64,000 nt of DNA from Providencia alcalifaciens (GTDB lineage Bacteria > Pseudomonadota > Gammaproteobacteria > Enterobacterales > Enterobacteriaceae): NCBI GenBank assembly GCA_025961275.1, contig JAOQNJ010000001.1:1509353-1573352 (forward strand), read 5' to 3'. The notes beneath the pieces are model-generated. The model saw only the letters and a program-made list of their open reading frames with translations, was not told where the DNA came from and made no database searches. A program made the translations under genes and the position numbers. Positions within the stretch are counted from its first letter, which is position 1. Each line of letters starts with the position of its first letter. Of the stretch, positions 1 to 9,822 are shown piece after piece.

Positions 1-1
1 A

Positions 2-106
2 ACTACTCCCTTGTGGGATACCTATGATAATGCCAAAGCTGAGGAATTCTGGTATGTTAGGCAGCATAGGTCTGATGAGGACGTCGATCAAAGTGTGAAT
101 TGGTAA
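2..106 (+). CDS. C-terminal end of an unknown protein (partial)
   Basis: An open frame enters from the left edge and ends at TAA 104-106, giving 34 residues that finish with SVNW. The piece is rich in acidic and aromatic residues. It is too short to assign to a family, and it may not belong to the same operon as the gene at 413, because about 300 bp with no gene separates them. Confidence 0.45.
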   Translation, partial: TTPLWDTYDNAKAEEFWYVRQHRSDEDVDQSVNW

Positions 107-412
107 ACGCTGATTTTATAATGTGGATGCGCACAATTTGGATCATCATGGTCCGTTTTGTGCATGCGCTTAATCATTACCTGTTTTAGGGTGATTGTTA
201 CTGGAATATTATTAAAATTCTCGCCAATTAAGTGTCGTGTCGTGAAATGTGTTGCATGTTTGGGATAGGGGTGATCTTTTGAATACTGGTTTGATGTAGA
301 ATGATTTGCTTAGATCGCTCGAATTTCCTATCCGTTAGTCAGTGAAATTTCCAATTTTTACACTTCAATATCAAACAGTAGCTAATACTTAAAAAGTCAT
401 AGGAGATGTGAA
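107..412. other. gene-free leader before the 413-3039 gene pair
   Basis: No credible coding frame is seen. The stretch ends in a strong Shine-Dalgarno (AGGAG at about 402-406) just upstream of the ATG at 413, so it probably holds the promoter of the following two-gene unit. No operator or repeat was recognised. Confidence 0.4.
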
Positions 413-1975
413 ATGGTCCAGTCAGTACAAACACTGGAAAAACAAAGGTTGCAGGAGCTTTTTGATAGTTGTCAGCAACAGGTTCTGTCTCAAATTATGG
501 GGCCATTCGGTTTATCAACTGCAATGTTTGAGGATAAGAGTGGTGGCAATGTGGCGACGGTTCACAATGCTGAACAATCAATATTCCCTGACGAAATGCA
601 TGAGAAGAATTACGCAATAGCTAATAGCCGTTACAGCCAAGAAATCAGACAAAAACATTGGGATGATACAAGTGCTAGAGGAGAAAAGCATAAAGCAAAT
701 AACCAAGCACTAGATGCTGGCAACGAAGTGTTAAGTGATGCGACTAATCGCCCAATGACAAAAGGAGATATTCACGGCGATCATATCGTCTCTTTAAATG
801 AAATTCATGGTAATAAATCGCTCCATCTTCGGTTCACTGAGGAAGAAAGGAAGGCAATAGCGAATAATAAAAAAAACATGGCATATATCGAAGGAAAACT
901 GAATATGTCAAAGGGGAAAAAAAGCTGGGATGAGTGTCTCAGTGATCCTGAGTTTGTTAAAGCTAATAACTTATCTCAAGACGAGATCGAAAATATAAAA
1001 AAAATCGATAAGGGGGCTCGAGATTATATTCAAGCGGCTGAGAATAAGAGATTAGCTAGTGAGCTGCTGTCAACAGGCGCCAAAGAAGCTGCAATGATGG
1101 GTGTTCGCCAAGCTTTGGGTATGTTGCTGACTGAGCTAGTTAATCAACTTTTCAATGAACTAAAAGATCTATATAAACAAGGCGTTGCTTCCGGAAAAGA
1201 TCTTCTGAAGGAGTTGAAATTTCGCGCTAAAAAAATTATCGACGCCCTGCTGAAAAAACTACCCAATGCACTAAATCAAGTTTTTGAAGGTGGTTTAAGT
1301 GGATTTGCTAGTAATCTCATCACTTTTTTAATTAACACCTTTCTTACTACAGCAAAAAATGTAGTGAAAATAATACGTGAAGGACTGCTTTCTCTTTTCA
1401 AGGCAATAAAAATGATTTTGTTCCCTAAAAAAGATACAAACAAGCAGGAGAATTTAAACGCGGCTCTAAAACTGATTACTACTGCAGTTTTTACCTCTAT
1501 CGGTATTTTTTTTGAGGAGTCCTTCAAAGCTTTCTTTGTTGCTATCCCTGTGATTGGTGTTTTCGCCGATACTCTTGCTCCAGTTTTTATGGGCATTTTT
1601 GTGGGGATATCATCCGCTCTGATCGCATATGCTATCGACCGGCTTTTTGATAAATACGGTGGCCCTTCATTCGATGAAAAAATGCTGGATCAGTTAATGG
1701 AAAATTCAAACCTGCAAAATAAATTTGCTGATGACATTTCTGAGCAGCTGGATGTATCTATGATGGCAGTAGAAAATTACCAATACTCAATTCATATTAA
1801 TCAGGATATTGCTGCAAAATTTGCAGGTGCATTGGCTGCTAATGATTATACCTTGCATCTGTTGGAGTGCGATATTGTAGTGCTGGATAATCAAATTCAA
1901 AAAATTAGAAAGGAAACCAAGCTACAAGAAGAATCATATATTAATATTGAAAATTTTTTAAATGAATTGAAGTGA
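413..1975 (+). CDS. Uncharacterised protein: N-terminal HNH-nuclease-like motif plus hydrophobic membrane region
   Basis: 520 residues, started at an ATG 7 nt after AGGAG. Residues 119-168 carry the spacing of an HNH (His-Me finger) nuclease: GDH at 122-124 followed by IVSL, then NNKKN at 151-155, then LNMSKG at 163-168. The motif resembles the D-H ... N ... (L/C)N..KG pattern. The middle is amphipathic. Residues about 290-335 and 355-415 are strongly hydrophobic and could span the inner membrane, and the last 100 residues are charged and helical. The next gene starts 11 bp downstream on the same strand and encodes a coiled-coil protein with a C-terminal membrane helix, so the two probably work together. 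A type I restriction operon follows. A membrane-tethered nuclease in phage defence is an inference from motif and context only; I do not recognise the full-length family. Confidence 0.6.
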   Translation: MVQSVQTLEKQRLQELFDSCQQQVLSQIMGPFGLSTAMFEDKSGGNVATVHNAEQSIFPDEMHEKNYAIANSRYSQEIRQKHWDDTSARGEKHKANNQALDAGNEVLSDATNRPMTKGDIHGDHIVSLNEIHGNKSLHLRFTEEERKAIANNKKNMAYIEGKLNMSKGKKSWDECLSDPEFVKANNLSQDEIENIKKIDKGARDYIQAAENKRLASELLSTGAKEAAMMGVRQALGMLLTELVNQLFNELKDLYKQGVASGKDLLKELKFRAKKIIDALLKKLPNALNQVFEGGLSGFASNLITFLINTFLTTAKNVVKIIREGLLSLFKAIKMILFPKKDTNKQENLNAALKLITTAVFTSIGIFFEESFKAFFVAIPVIGVFADTLAPVFMGIFVGISSALIAYAIDRLFDKYGGPSFDEKMLDQLMENSNLQNKFADDISEQLDVSMMAVENYQYSIHINQDIAAKFAGALAANDYTLHLLECDIVVLDNQIQKIRKETKLQEESYINIENFLNELK

Positions 1976-1986
1976 AGGTTTAAATT

Positions 1987-3039
1987 ATGGATGCAAGCAA
2001 AAAACAAGAATTGATTATCGTAAATGCCATATCACAAATGGTAATACCTAGTGATGCTTTTGAAAATAGTGAATTTAAAGAAATTATTTCCAATTTTAAA
2101 GAAGCACAAAACAAGGTTTGCAGTGATTTAAGTGACATTGAGAGAGCTCGTAACGAAGTTAAAGACGGAGGTATGATAGGTAATTTGTGGAATAACAGAA
2201 AAGATAAATTGCAAGACGCACAATTTGATTTAAATAAATCAGTTGGCTTACTTACTAAGCAATCCTCTGATTTGATTTTATTTAACACTGCGATATCTAA
2301 AGTTTTAGTGTCGCAACAAAACTTATTACATGAGCAGCAGGAGATGTTAAGAGCGCAAGCTGGCGAATTGGCTGCCCAAAACAAAAATATCAAAGAGCAT
2401 CAAATAAAACTTAGCAGCCAGCAAGACGATATTGTCAAAGCAAATAATGGTTTGTTGGAAGCAAAAGGCTTAACACGTGAGCAAGCCGAGAAGCTTGTTG
2501 GATGTGTCAAGCGTGTAGAAGCAGCTGAACAAAAAATGAAAAGTTCTAATCAGAAACTAGAACATTCCTTTACAGCTCGTATCGTTGCTTGCGAAGGACA
2601 TGCTGAATCTATCAAAGCGGAAGTTGACGAGGCCCTCTACAACTATGGTCAAAAAACTGTTGTTATGCTAGAGGAGTTTCGTACAGAATGCCATTCTGCC
2701 CTCGAAGGCTTAAGAGGTCAATTGTCAGATGTTGAATTGAAAATTCAGACCGAGTCCGAGGTTAGGAAACTAGCAGTTACTTCGGTGGAACAAGAATTAA
2801 ATCAGCTTATTGATGAATTACAGAATAAGCAAGAAGCTAGCGATGAAAAATTACTTTCTGAATTGGGATCAACTAAGGAAAGTTTAGAATCGCAAATATC
2901 ATCACTATCCTTAAATCTCGTTAAACGTGACGCTGAATTTTCGAAAAAAAATAAGAGATTAGTTTATTTTTCTACCTCAGCGTTGATTGTTTCAGGTCTA
3001 TCTCTAGCAGCATCTGCATATGTTTATTTAAGTGTTTAA
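1987..3039 (+). CDS. Uncharacterised coiled-coil protein with a C-terminal transmembrane anchor
   Basis: 350 residues; ATG preceded by GAAGG, 11 bp after the stop of the HNH-like gene, so the two are very likely co-transcribed. From about residue 85 to 320 the sequence is rich in Gln, Glu, Lys and Leu with heptad-like spacing, i.e. long coiled coil. The last 25 residues (about 325-350) are one hydrophobic helix ending at the C-terminus with Lys/Arg just before it, so it looks tail-anchored with the coiled coil in the cytoplasm. No catalytic motif is visible. It could be a sensor or scaffold for the upstream membrane protein; that role is inferred. Confidence 0.6.
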   Translation: MDASKKQELIIVNAISQMVIPSDAFENSEFKEIISNFKEAQNKVCSDLSDIERARNEVKDGGMIGNLWNNRKDKLQDAQFDLNKSVGLLTKQSSDLILFNTAISKVLVSQQNLLHEQQEMLRAQAGELAAQNKNIKEHQIKLSSQQDDIVKANNGLLEAKGLTREQAEKLVGCVKRVEAAEQKMKSSNQKLEHSFTARIVACEGHAESIKAEVDEALYNYGQKTVVMLEEFRTECHSALEGLRGQLSDVELKIQTESEVRKLAVTSVEQELNQLIDELQNKQEASDEKLLSELGSTKESLESQISSLSLNLVKRDAEFSKKNKRLVYFSTSALIVSGLSLAASAYVYLSV

Positions 3040-3491
3040 TTCCTTAAGTTAATATATATAACGATGTTATGGTTACTTGATTTTAAGTCGCTGAAAAGCG
3101 AATGATAACACTGCCTGTTACAATAAAATCTATTAGCAAGCCCTAACTATGCACTGCCATATGGCTTTTCTTAGTTTTGCAACTTTAATGGTTCTCGAGC
3201 AGCCGTTGTTCGCTCAGGGCAGACCTAAAATCGTTCTGAGTGATGAGCGTCAAACGATGCTTGCTGCTAACACCGTCATGTGTTGATTAAAAAAGGACAA
3301 TGTCAACGCTTTGCAGAAAGTACAAGAAGACAATTTAAATTACAGTCTCGGTAGCCATTTCAATCAGACTCCATAGCCGTTCAATATCTAATTGTTTTGG
3401 CAGATATTTTCTACTGCCACATACCGTTATCCAAAGCATACAAATACATCACCACCCTGAGCTTATTCCCAAGGTGGTGAATTATCATATA
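3040..3491. other. intergenic region with a possible transposase remnant
   Basis: No intact gene. On the plus strand, about 3218-3286 reads GRPKIVLSDERQTM then soon stops. That resembles the N-terminus of an IS630-type transposase, but the piece is short and the match is from memory. The interval separates the converging HNH/coiled-coil unit and the restriction operon. Confidence 0.3.
3449..3480 (-). terminator. hairpin after hsdR
   Basis: TCACCACC and GGTGGTGA form an 8-bp stem with a loop of 16 nt, 12 bp beyond the hsdR stop codon. There is only a weak T-rich tail on the minus strand, so termination is likely but not certain. Confidence 0.4.
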
Positions 3492-6400
3492 CTAGCGTTG
3501 AACTTCACTCGCCTTTCCTAATCCCTTCATTAATATATCAAACATCAATCCAGCAAAGCCTTTCGCTATCGCTTCGTTAGACAGGAGTTTCATTGCCATC
3601 TCATTATGAACATCAATACTCTCAATAATGGCATTGTTGATTGACTCTGGGAATTGTCCGAGCATTGCTTGTTCTTTGGTATTACTGCGCAGCTGATCCA
3701 TAACAATTTCATTTTCTGAGATTTTGCCTGCAATGGTATTCGCATAATTAAGCATATCATTTTCAGATAAACCATCTTCAATAAACAAATCGTTCATTCG
3801 CTGGATGATCTCGTTAAGCAATTCAGTTTTGGGATCTTTCGGCACAGCACCAGAGCCTTCTTTTGCCGCAGGTAAATAGGGCTTTGGTTCTTCACCGATC
3901 ATAAGGCCAAGCTGTAAATCGGCTTCGCGTTGCTCGTGTAGTCGGTAGTGAGTCATCACCACATCTGATAAATCGATTTCGTCTTCCACAACATCGAGGC
4001 GCAGCAACGGATGAAGATATTTGGCGAAAATACTCAGTTTTTCTAATTCATAATCATCAAAATTGACAATCTGAGACGTAAATTCGTAGTAGCGATAAAA
4101 CGAGATGAGATCTTTCTTGAACACCTCAAGAATATCTCGCGCTTCTTTAGCATGTTTTACACTATTTTCAGCGTACTTAATTTTTTTGTCGTTCTTCTCA
4201 ATTTTTGCCTTGGACAGCTCCGATTGTGCCGCTCGAAGAACCTGTGATGCATCCTTATAACGGACAGAAAAACGGTCAACCGCTGGCTTACACAAATTAG
4301 CGAGTTTGGCTTGATTTGCTTGCTTGTTGTTATACGTTTCAACAAACATCTCAACCTCTCGCCATTGATAAATACCAACTTTGTCGAGCTTTTTCATTAG
4401 TTCATAGACAATGTTTGGATCAGAGACATCAGCGAGTTCAGCCGTTTGGAAATACACTTTAAACTCTGCCAATATGTCTTCAGGATCATTAACGAAGTCG
4501 AGTACAAAGGTTTTTTCCTTACCTTTATAAGTGCGATTTAGCCTTGAAAGGGTCTGAATGCACTCAACGCCTTTTAACGGCTTATCGACATACATCGCCA
4601 CTAATTTCGGCTGGTCAAAACCTGTCTGGAATTTATTCGCCACCAGCATGACCTGATAATCTGAGGTATCGAATGCTTTACGCATATCTCGACCACGGAG
4701 ATTAGGGTTCATATTATTTTCAGTGAAAGCATGATCAGGTAAATCGGGATCATTCACCTCTCCCGAAAACGCCACCATTGCATTAACATTGGTGTAGCCC
4801 TTCTCTTGCACATATTTTTCAAAAGCAAGTTTGTAGCGTACAGCTTCTAAACGACTACTGGTGACAACCATTGCTTTAGCTTCACCACCTAACAAATGCT
4901 TAATTTTATCATTGAAATGCTCAATGATAGTTTCCACTTTTTGAGCGATGTTGTAAGGGTGAAAGCGAACCCATTTTGCCATTTTCGATGCTGCTTTCTT
5001 ACTGTCTACCTCATGATCTAAATCCGGGTTTTTATGCGCTAATTGGTAGGCCACTCGGTAACTGGTGTAATTTTGTAGAACATTCAGAATAAAACCTTCT
5101 TCAATCGCTTGGCGCATTGAGTAGACATGAAAAGGCTGGGGTTTATTGGTATCGCTCGCGGGCTCATAGGGATTGGGCCTACGACCAAACAACTCTAGTG
5201 TTTTTGCCTTTGGTGTCGCCGTAAAAGCAAAGTAGCTGAGCTTATTCGAACCTTTACGCGCTTCAAGTGATAAACGCAGCATATCTTCACTGTCTAGCTC
5301 TTCATCACCGTCTAACTGCTCAGCCATGAGCACTTCTCGCAGCTTACGAGCGGTTGTTCCTGTCTGACTTGAGTGCGCTTCATCAGCAATCACAGCGTAA
5401 CTTCGCCCTGCAAGAGTTGAGTCTTGGCGTATCGCCTCTAGTACGTGAGGAAAAGTTTGAATGGTCACGATAATAATAGAGGTACTGGCCTTCAACTCCC
5501 CAGCTAATTGGCTAGATTTAGAGCCTTGAGCCTCTTCGCGGTTAACGCGAGCAATCATCCCTTCACTGTGGTCAAACTGATAAATTGTATCCTGTAGCTG
5601 GCTATCCAACACCGTTCTGTCAGTGATCACAATAACGGAATCAAATACCTTATCCCCTGCTTGCTTATCAAGTTCAGGGTGATCGATATCATAGTGTTTT
5701 GATGCTAATTGGTGAGATAACCACGCAATCGAGTTTGATTTACCTGAACCTGCGCTGTGCTGGATCAGGTATTTATGCCCTGTACCTTCATTGTCTACGG
5801 TTCTGAGCAACTTTGAAACCACTGACCACTGATGATAACGAGGAAAGATCAGCGTTTCTTTTTGACTAATTGAACCATCTAAATTTTCAACATCTTTGAC
5901 TTCAAGGTGAATATATCGCCCAAGGATAAGCAAAAGATTATCTTTTTGGAAAATTTCATTCCAAAGATAGGATGTCGCATAGCTGTCATCTTCGGGGGTA
6001 TCATTCCCCTTACCGCCTTCGCTTGTCCCTCGATCAAATGGTAAGAAATAGGTATTTTTGCCATTTAACTTTGTTGTCATTGCCACATTGTATTGGCTGA
6101 CCGCAAAGTGAACTAATGCCCCCCGTTTGAAGGTCAATAGCGGTTCGGACTTATGTGTCTTTTTGTCTTTCGGTAGCCTGTCCTTCATATATTGGACTTT
6201 GGCATTATCAATTGACTGTTTAAACTCAGACTTAAGCTCACAAGTGGCAACAGGTATTCCATTCACAAACAGTGTTAAATCTAATCGACCGTCATAACCA
6301 TTAGGCGAGTAAACCAGTTCTGGTACAACACGTAGAATATTTTGCTGATAACGAACCGTTGCCGTTGGGTTCAGCTCGTGATCTGGTTTAAAACTACAAA

Positions 6401-6695
6401 GATCAAACTTAGCACCTCGGTTATTGACCTTATTTCGTAATACCCAGAGTGTGCCTTCTTTTTTAAGTTCTTGTTCTAATGATTTGAGTAGCACATCAGC
6501 AGTCGTATTTGGAAAGTGCTGCGCGAGTTTATCCCATTGCTCTGGCTGTGTAGCTTTCACAAACGTTATAACGTCGTCAGGATAAAGAGCCAGCTCTTTG
6601 TTGTACTTGCTCGATTCGCCTAACAACCAGCCTTGGGACTGCATTTGGTCAAGGATGTCGTTTTGGAATATTTTTTCTTGTGCCACATCAGACAT
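3492..6695 (-). CDS. hsdR: Type I restriction endonuclease subunit R (HsdR)
   Basis: 1067 residues, full length for the family. The N-terminal nuclease domain shows the PD-(D/E)xK pattern (LDLTLFVNGIPVATCELKSE region, about residues 137-157). The SF2 translocase motor has Walker A SAGSGKS (about 315), DRTVLD (about 360), the DEAH box in ADEAHSSQTG (about 438) and the motif III-like FAFTATP (about 490). A helical C-terminal part should bind the methylase core. Its ATG overlaps the stop of the DUF262 gene by one base (TAATG), showing translational coupling. With HsdM and HsdS it would form the R2M2S complex that translocates and cuts DNA lacking the host methylation pattern. It is the last gene of the operon. 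Confidence 0.95.
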   Translation of the reverse strand: MSDVAQEKIFQNDILDQMQSQGWLLGESSKYNKELALYPDDVITFVKATQPEQWDKLAQHFPNTTADVLLKSLEQELKKEGTLWVLRNKVNNRGAKFDLCSFKPDHELNPTATVRYQQNILRVVPELVYSPNGYDGRLDLTLFVNGIPVATCELKSEFKQSIDNAKVQYMKDRLPKDKKTHKSEPLLTFKRGALVHFAVSQYNVAMTTKLNGKNTYFLPFDRGTSEGGKGNDTPEDDSYATSYLWNEIFQKDNLLLILGRYIHLEVKDVENLDGSISQKETLIFPRYHQWSVVSKLLRTVDNEGTGHKYLIQHSAGSGKSNSIAWLSHQLASKHYDIDHPELDKQAGDKVFDSVIVITDRTVLDSQLQDTIYQFDHSEGMIARVNREEAQGSKSSQLAGELKASTSIIIVTIQTFPHVLEAIRQDSTLAGRSYAVIADEAHSSQTGTTARKLREVLMAEQLDGDEELDSEDMLRLSLEARKGSNKLSYFAFTATPKAKTLELFGRRPNPYEPASDTNKPQPFHVYSMRQAIEEGFILNVLQNYTSYRVAYQLAHKNPDLDHEVDSKKAASKMAKWVRFHPYNIAQKVETIIEHFNDKIKHLLGGEAKAMVVTSSRLEAVRYKLAFEKYVQEKGYTNVNAMVAFSGEVNDPDLPDHAFTENNMNPNLRGRDMRKAFDTSDYQVMLVANKFQTGFDQPKLVAMYVDKPLKGVECIQTLSRLNRTYKGKEKTFVLDFVNDPEDILAEFKVYFQTAELADVSDPNIVYELMKKLDKVGIYQWREVEMFVETYNNKQANQAKLANLCKPAVDRFSVRYKDASQVLRAAQSELSKAKIEKNDKKIKYAENSVKHAKEARDILEVFKKDLISFYRYYEFTSQIVNFDDYELEKLSIFAKYLHPLLRLDVVEDEIDLSDVVMTHYRLHEQREADLQLGLMIGEEPKPYLPAAKEGSGAVPKDPKTELLNEIIQRMNDLFIEDGLSENDMLNYANTIAGKISENEIVMDQLRSNTKEQAMLGQFPESINNAIIESIDVHNEMAMKLLSNEAIAKGFAGLMFDILMKGLGKASEVQR

Positions 6696-8542
6696 TAGTT
6701 AGCTTCCTCCAAACACCATATTTGTTCCGCTATCTGGCGATACAGCTCACATCGCTCTTTAATATCAGCTGTTTTCATTTCTGGGTGGGCTTTAAATGCT
6801 AACCCATTGTTGGTGAATAGCTTATTGAAGTTAGGGTTATTTTCATATGCCAATGGATGTAGAGACTTAACCAGTAAGTTTTCTTTAATATAGTGAGGAA
6901 GCTTATCTACATAAGGTTTATCGCTGTATGACTGATTTGTGCCTCGTGGAAGAAGTACCAAAGCACCAATCTTATTTCGAGTATCATAAAAATCGTTTTG
7001 TTGTTCGAACTCATCTTTATGATCGTCAAAGTTGTTCGCCCATAAATGCTCTATTTCAAAAGGTTTACCATTTATTGCATGATAATAGGTCGAAAAGTCT
7101 GTATTTGCCCCTGCTAAACTGTCGACATAACTCGATAAGCGTGAAAGTAAGTACTTAACGAAACGGCCGTTTTGCCCATGCAGACAAAACCTATCAAAAC
7201 CATCCCATCGTTCATCCATCTCACGAAGCATTTTATCGAAAATAACGAGTAGTTCGTTGTAGTCTTTATCACGGATCTCCTTAACCAAATTGTACATCGT
7301 ATAGCGAATCGAGCTGGCAGAGAAGTTACGGAAGTTAATCGCTCTACGAACACAGAAAATATCAATATACTTCGCCACAAGGTTCATTTTTTTGTTGGCT
7401 AACTCAACGGAGTCTGTCGTTTTTAACGGTGCAAGCATCAAAGGATAGCTTAATGAGGTTGCGATCCCCCACTGATAGATGTAATGAATTGAATCGAATC
7501 CTGACGTCATCGTTTCTTCTGATTGACGTAGACGCTTATACGCATTCACGTAGTATTTAAACTCGGTATTAATAAACTCATCAAACTCATTTTCACCTGC
7601 CTTAGCAAGCTCCATCTTGGATAGATTATCTCTAACCCAGTTATGGAAACGAGTACCAATTTTTTCAAAGTCTTCGTTGAGTGAGCCGGCTTTACTTTGG
7701 CGGATGGACTCAGCGTATTTTGCTCTTAGCCACGCCTGAATAAAACGTTGATCTTCTTCTTTGTCAAAAACTTTAAGGTCAATGACCGTTTGTTTCCAGA
7801 AATCGTTAGCTTTTTGCCGCTTTTTATCATCGCGATACTTCGATAACAAAAAGCCTTTTAACATTTCAGTTGGAGTTAAATTTAACCCCCTGTCGTTCAT
7901 TGTCTCAAAAATAGTGTAGGCATTTTCATCGTTATATGCCACGATTTCGACAAGGACAATTAATTCTTTAAACCAGTCAATAAATAACGGAAATACATTT
8001 TTATCAATGCGATCTATTGGAAATGCATCACAAATATTTTGATAACGAGCCACCATGTTAACCGTTGAGGCATCAGCATCTTCTGGTGGTACGTACTCCC
8101 CTTGGTTGAATAAAGCGTCAAGACAAGCTATACGCTCAGGCACATCTATATTGAATGATTTCACTCCAAATTTTTCAGAGAAAATCATACCTGAAACAGC
8201 TTCTTTTAAGCCAAGTTCTCGTTGTTTATTATTCAGGTAAATCAAAAACAATGTTAGCGATGTTAAACGTTGTTGACCATCAATAATACTGCGCCTACCC
8301 GATTTTTCACTCAGGACAAAGGGACCTAAATAATAACTATTGTAATCAGCAACATCTTGACGTTGATGCTTTGGATCGTAGTTGTCCAAAAAGGCATTAC
8401 ACAAGTCGGTAACAAGCTGCTCTATGTGGGTTTGTTCCCAGCTATATTCACGTTGATAATAATCAACAGTATATTTTTTATTATCGAGCACTTCTAAAAT
8501 AGAGCGATTATTTGCGTCAATTTTGTTTTCAAAACGGCTCAT
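6695..8542 (-). CDS. DUF262/DUF1524 (GmrSD-like) protein embedded in the type I R-M operon
   Basis: 615 residues from the chosen ATG at 8542, which overlaps the hsdS stop as ATGA; an alternative start at 8566 would add 8 residues. The N-terminal DUF262 domain has QREYSW (about 31-36) and the nucleotide-handling signature DGQQRLTSL (about 91-99). The C-terminal DUF1524 part has an HNH-type IEHLWANN motif (about 510-517) and a downstream RNKIGALVLLP segment. In GmrSD-family type IV enzymes these domains give NTP-dependent cleavage of modified DNA. Its position between hsdS and hsdR, coupled at both ends, indicates co-expression with the restriction complex. It probably adds a second layer that attacks phage DNA with modified bases, or regulates restriction; both roles are inferred. 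Confidence 0.9.
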   Translation of the reverse strand: MSRFENKIDANNRSILEVLDNKKYTVDYYQREYSWEQTHIEQLVTDLCNAFLDNYDPKHQRQDVADYNSYYLGPFVLSEKSGRRSIIDGQQRLTSLTLFLIYLNNKQRELGLKEAVSGMIFSEKFGVKSFNIDVPERIACLDALFNQGEYVPPEDADASTVNMVARYQNICDAFPIDRIDKNVFPLFIDWFKELIVLVEIVAYNDENAYTIFETMNDRGLNLTPTEMLKGFLLSKYRDDKKRQKANDFWKQTVIDLKVFDKEEDQRFIQAWLRAKYAESIRQSKAGSLNEDFEKIGTRFHNWVRDNLSKMELAKAGENEFDEFINTEFKYYVNAYKRLRQSEETMTSGFDSIHYIYQWGIATSLSYPLMLAPLKTTDSVELANKKMNLVAKYIDIFCVRRAINFRNFSASSIRYTMYNLVKEIRDKDYNELLVIFDKMLREMDERWDGFDRFCLHGQNGRFVKYLLSRLSSYVDSLAGANTDFSTYYHAINGKPFEIEHLWANNFDDHKDEFEQQNDFYDTRNKIGALVLLPRGTNQSYSDKPYVDKLPHYIKENLLVKSLHPLAYENNPNFNKLFTNNGLAFKAHPEMKTADIKERCELYRQIAEQIWCLEEAN

Positions 8543-9822
8543 TCTTGAATTCCTTTTGGTTGCCAATCACGCACATCAATTTTACCTGTTACTGCGGCTG
8601 AAATAAGAGCTGTTTTACGTTCTTTTAATAGCTTTACAGTTTCATTGGCCTTTTCTGTTAATAAATTGAACGTTTCTAATTTTTCTTTCAAGTATTTCGC
8701 CATAGATTGTTGTTCCTGCAAAGAAGGAACTGCCATATGTCTAGAGTGAATATTGTTCCTATCTAGGCTTCCAACTGCGCTGCCAGCCGCTAGGCTTTTT
8801 AAGTCCATAGATAACAAATAATAATAAATATATCTAATATCTCCATTTTTAAAGCTTTTTAGGAATAGAGATGTGTTATGCGCCCAGAAATCACTTTTTA
8901 CATAATTAACTTCGCCAACGCTTCCACTTCTCCCAACAGTAATACAAGGGCCTTTAGTTGTGTATTCAGAGTGATACCCGATTACGCCATTGGAGCCATA
9001 TACTGGATAGCCACCTTGTTTAAACTGAGTTGATGCTAAATCATGCCCACGTTGCAACATAAAAAAGTACTTTAACTGCTTTACTACCCAATGCTCAGGT
9101 ACTTCACCCAACCACTCCACGCCTGAATCTTTCATTGACACATTGGGATTAAGCCCTTTAGTAACAACGTGAGAAATCACCGCTTGGCGTTTTTCTGTTA
9201 GCAGCTCAATCAGTTTTTCTTGCTTGGTGATTAAAGTGTCAATTTTGACGGTTTCGTGATCGAGGAAACTAGCGATTTTTTGTTGTTCTTCCAGTGAAGG
9301 AAGTGGATACTTAAAATTGACAAATGTATCTTGATACAAGTGTATTATGGTACTTCCTGTCTTATAGTAATCGACAAAATCTGTAAATGCTCTCGACAAT
9401 AAAAGCCAGTAATAATATTGAGTTGTATATTTTTGGTGTATAGGTCTAACAACAAATACGCCACTATTTAATGTAGCTTTACCCTCTAGTCCACTAACTA
9501 AAGCAATCTTACCTATCGTGCCATCCTTAGTTATTAATAAATCTCCATTTTTTAATTGTATATTTAAGTCCTGAGCATAACGTTCTTCATCACAGTGATA
9601 ACACTGCTCCCACTGAATAAACTTACCTTTAAAATCAGAACCCGTAACAAGAAATGGACCTACATCAGTAAAATCATCAGATGTTAGTCCGTGCCAACCA
9701 ACACGAGCTTTGACAATAGAATTAAACTTTACCTTGGTGAGAGTCCAGTGTGCTGGGTAGTCCTCTATTATGATCTCAGGACTAGAAATCATTTGTGGGT
9801 AAGGTTGATAACGATTTATCAT
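8539..9822 (-). CDS. hsdS: Type I restriction specificity subunit S (HsdS)
   Basis: 427 residues. It has the usual two target-recognition domains, each followed by a conserved helical spacer: LPSLEEQQKIASFLDHE (about 175-191) and VPSLQEQQSMAKYLKE (about 365-380). The repeated organisation defines the two halves of a bipartite DNA target. The start overlaps the hsdM stop by one base, and its stop overlaps the next gene's ATG. The variable halves cannot be assigned to a recognition sequence from inspection. It docks HsdM and, with HsdR, directs cleavage. Confidence 0.95.
   Translation of the reverse strand: MINRYQPYPQMISSPEIIIEDYPAHWTLTKVKFNSIVKARVGWHGLTSDDFTDVGPFLVTGSDFKGKFIQWEQCYHCDEERYAQDLNIQLKNGDLLITKDGTIGKIALVSGLEGKATLNSGVFVVRPIHQKYTTQYYYWLLLSRAFTDFVDYYKTGSTIIHLYQDTFVNFKYPLPSLEEQQKIASFLDHETVKIDTLITKQEKLIELLTEKRQAVISHVVTKGLNPNVSMKDSGVEWLGEVPEHWVVKQLKYFFMLQRGHDLASTQFKQGGYPVYGSNGVIGYHSEYTTKGPCITVGRSGSVGEVNYVKSDFWAHNTSLFLKSFKNGDIRYIYYYLLSMDLKSLAAGSAVGSLDRNNIHSRHMAVPSLQEQQSMAKYLKEKLETFNLLTEKANETVKLLKERKTALISAAVTGKIDVRDWQPKGIQE

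Noticed and set aside
8055-8240. Plus-strand frames inside the restriction operon
   Set aside because: They are antisense to strongly conserved DUF262 coding sequence and lack ribosome sites.
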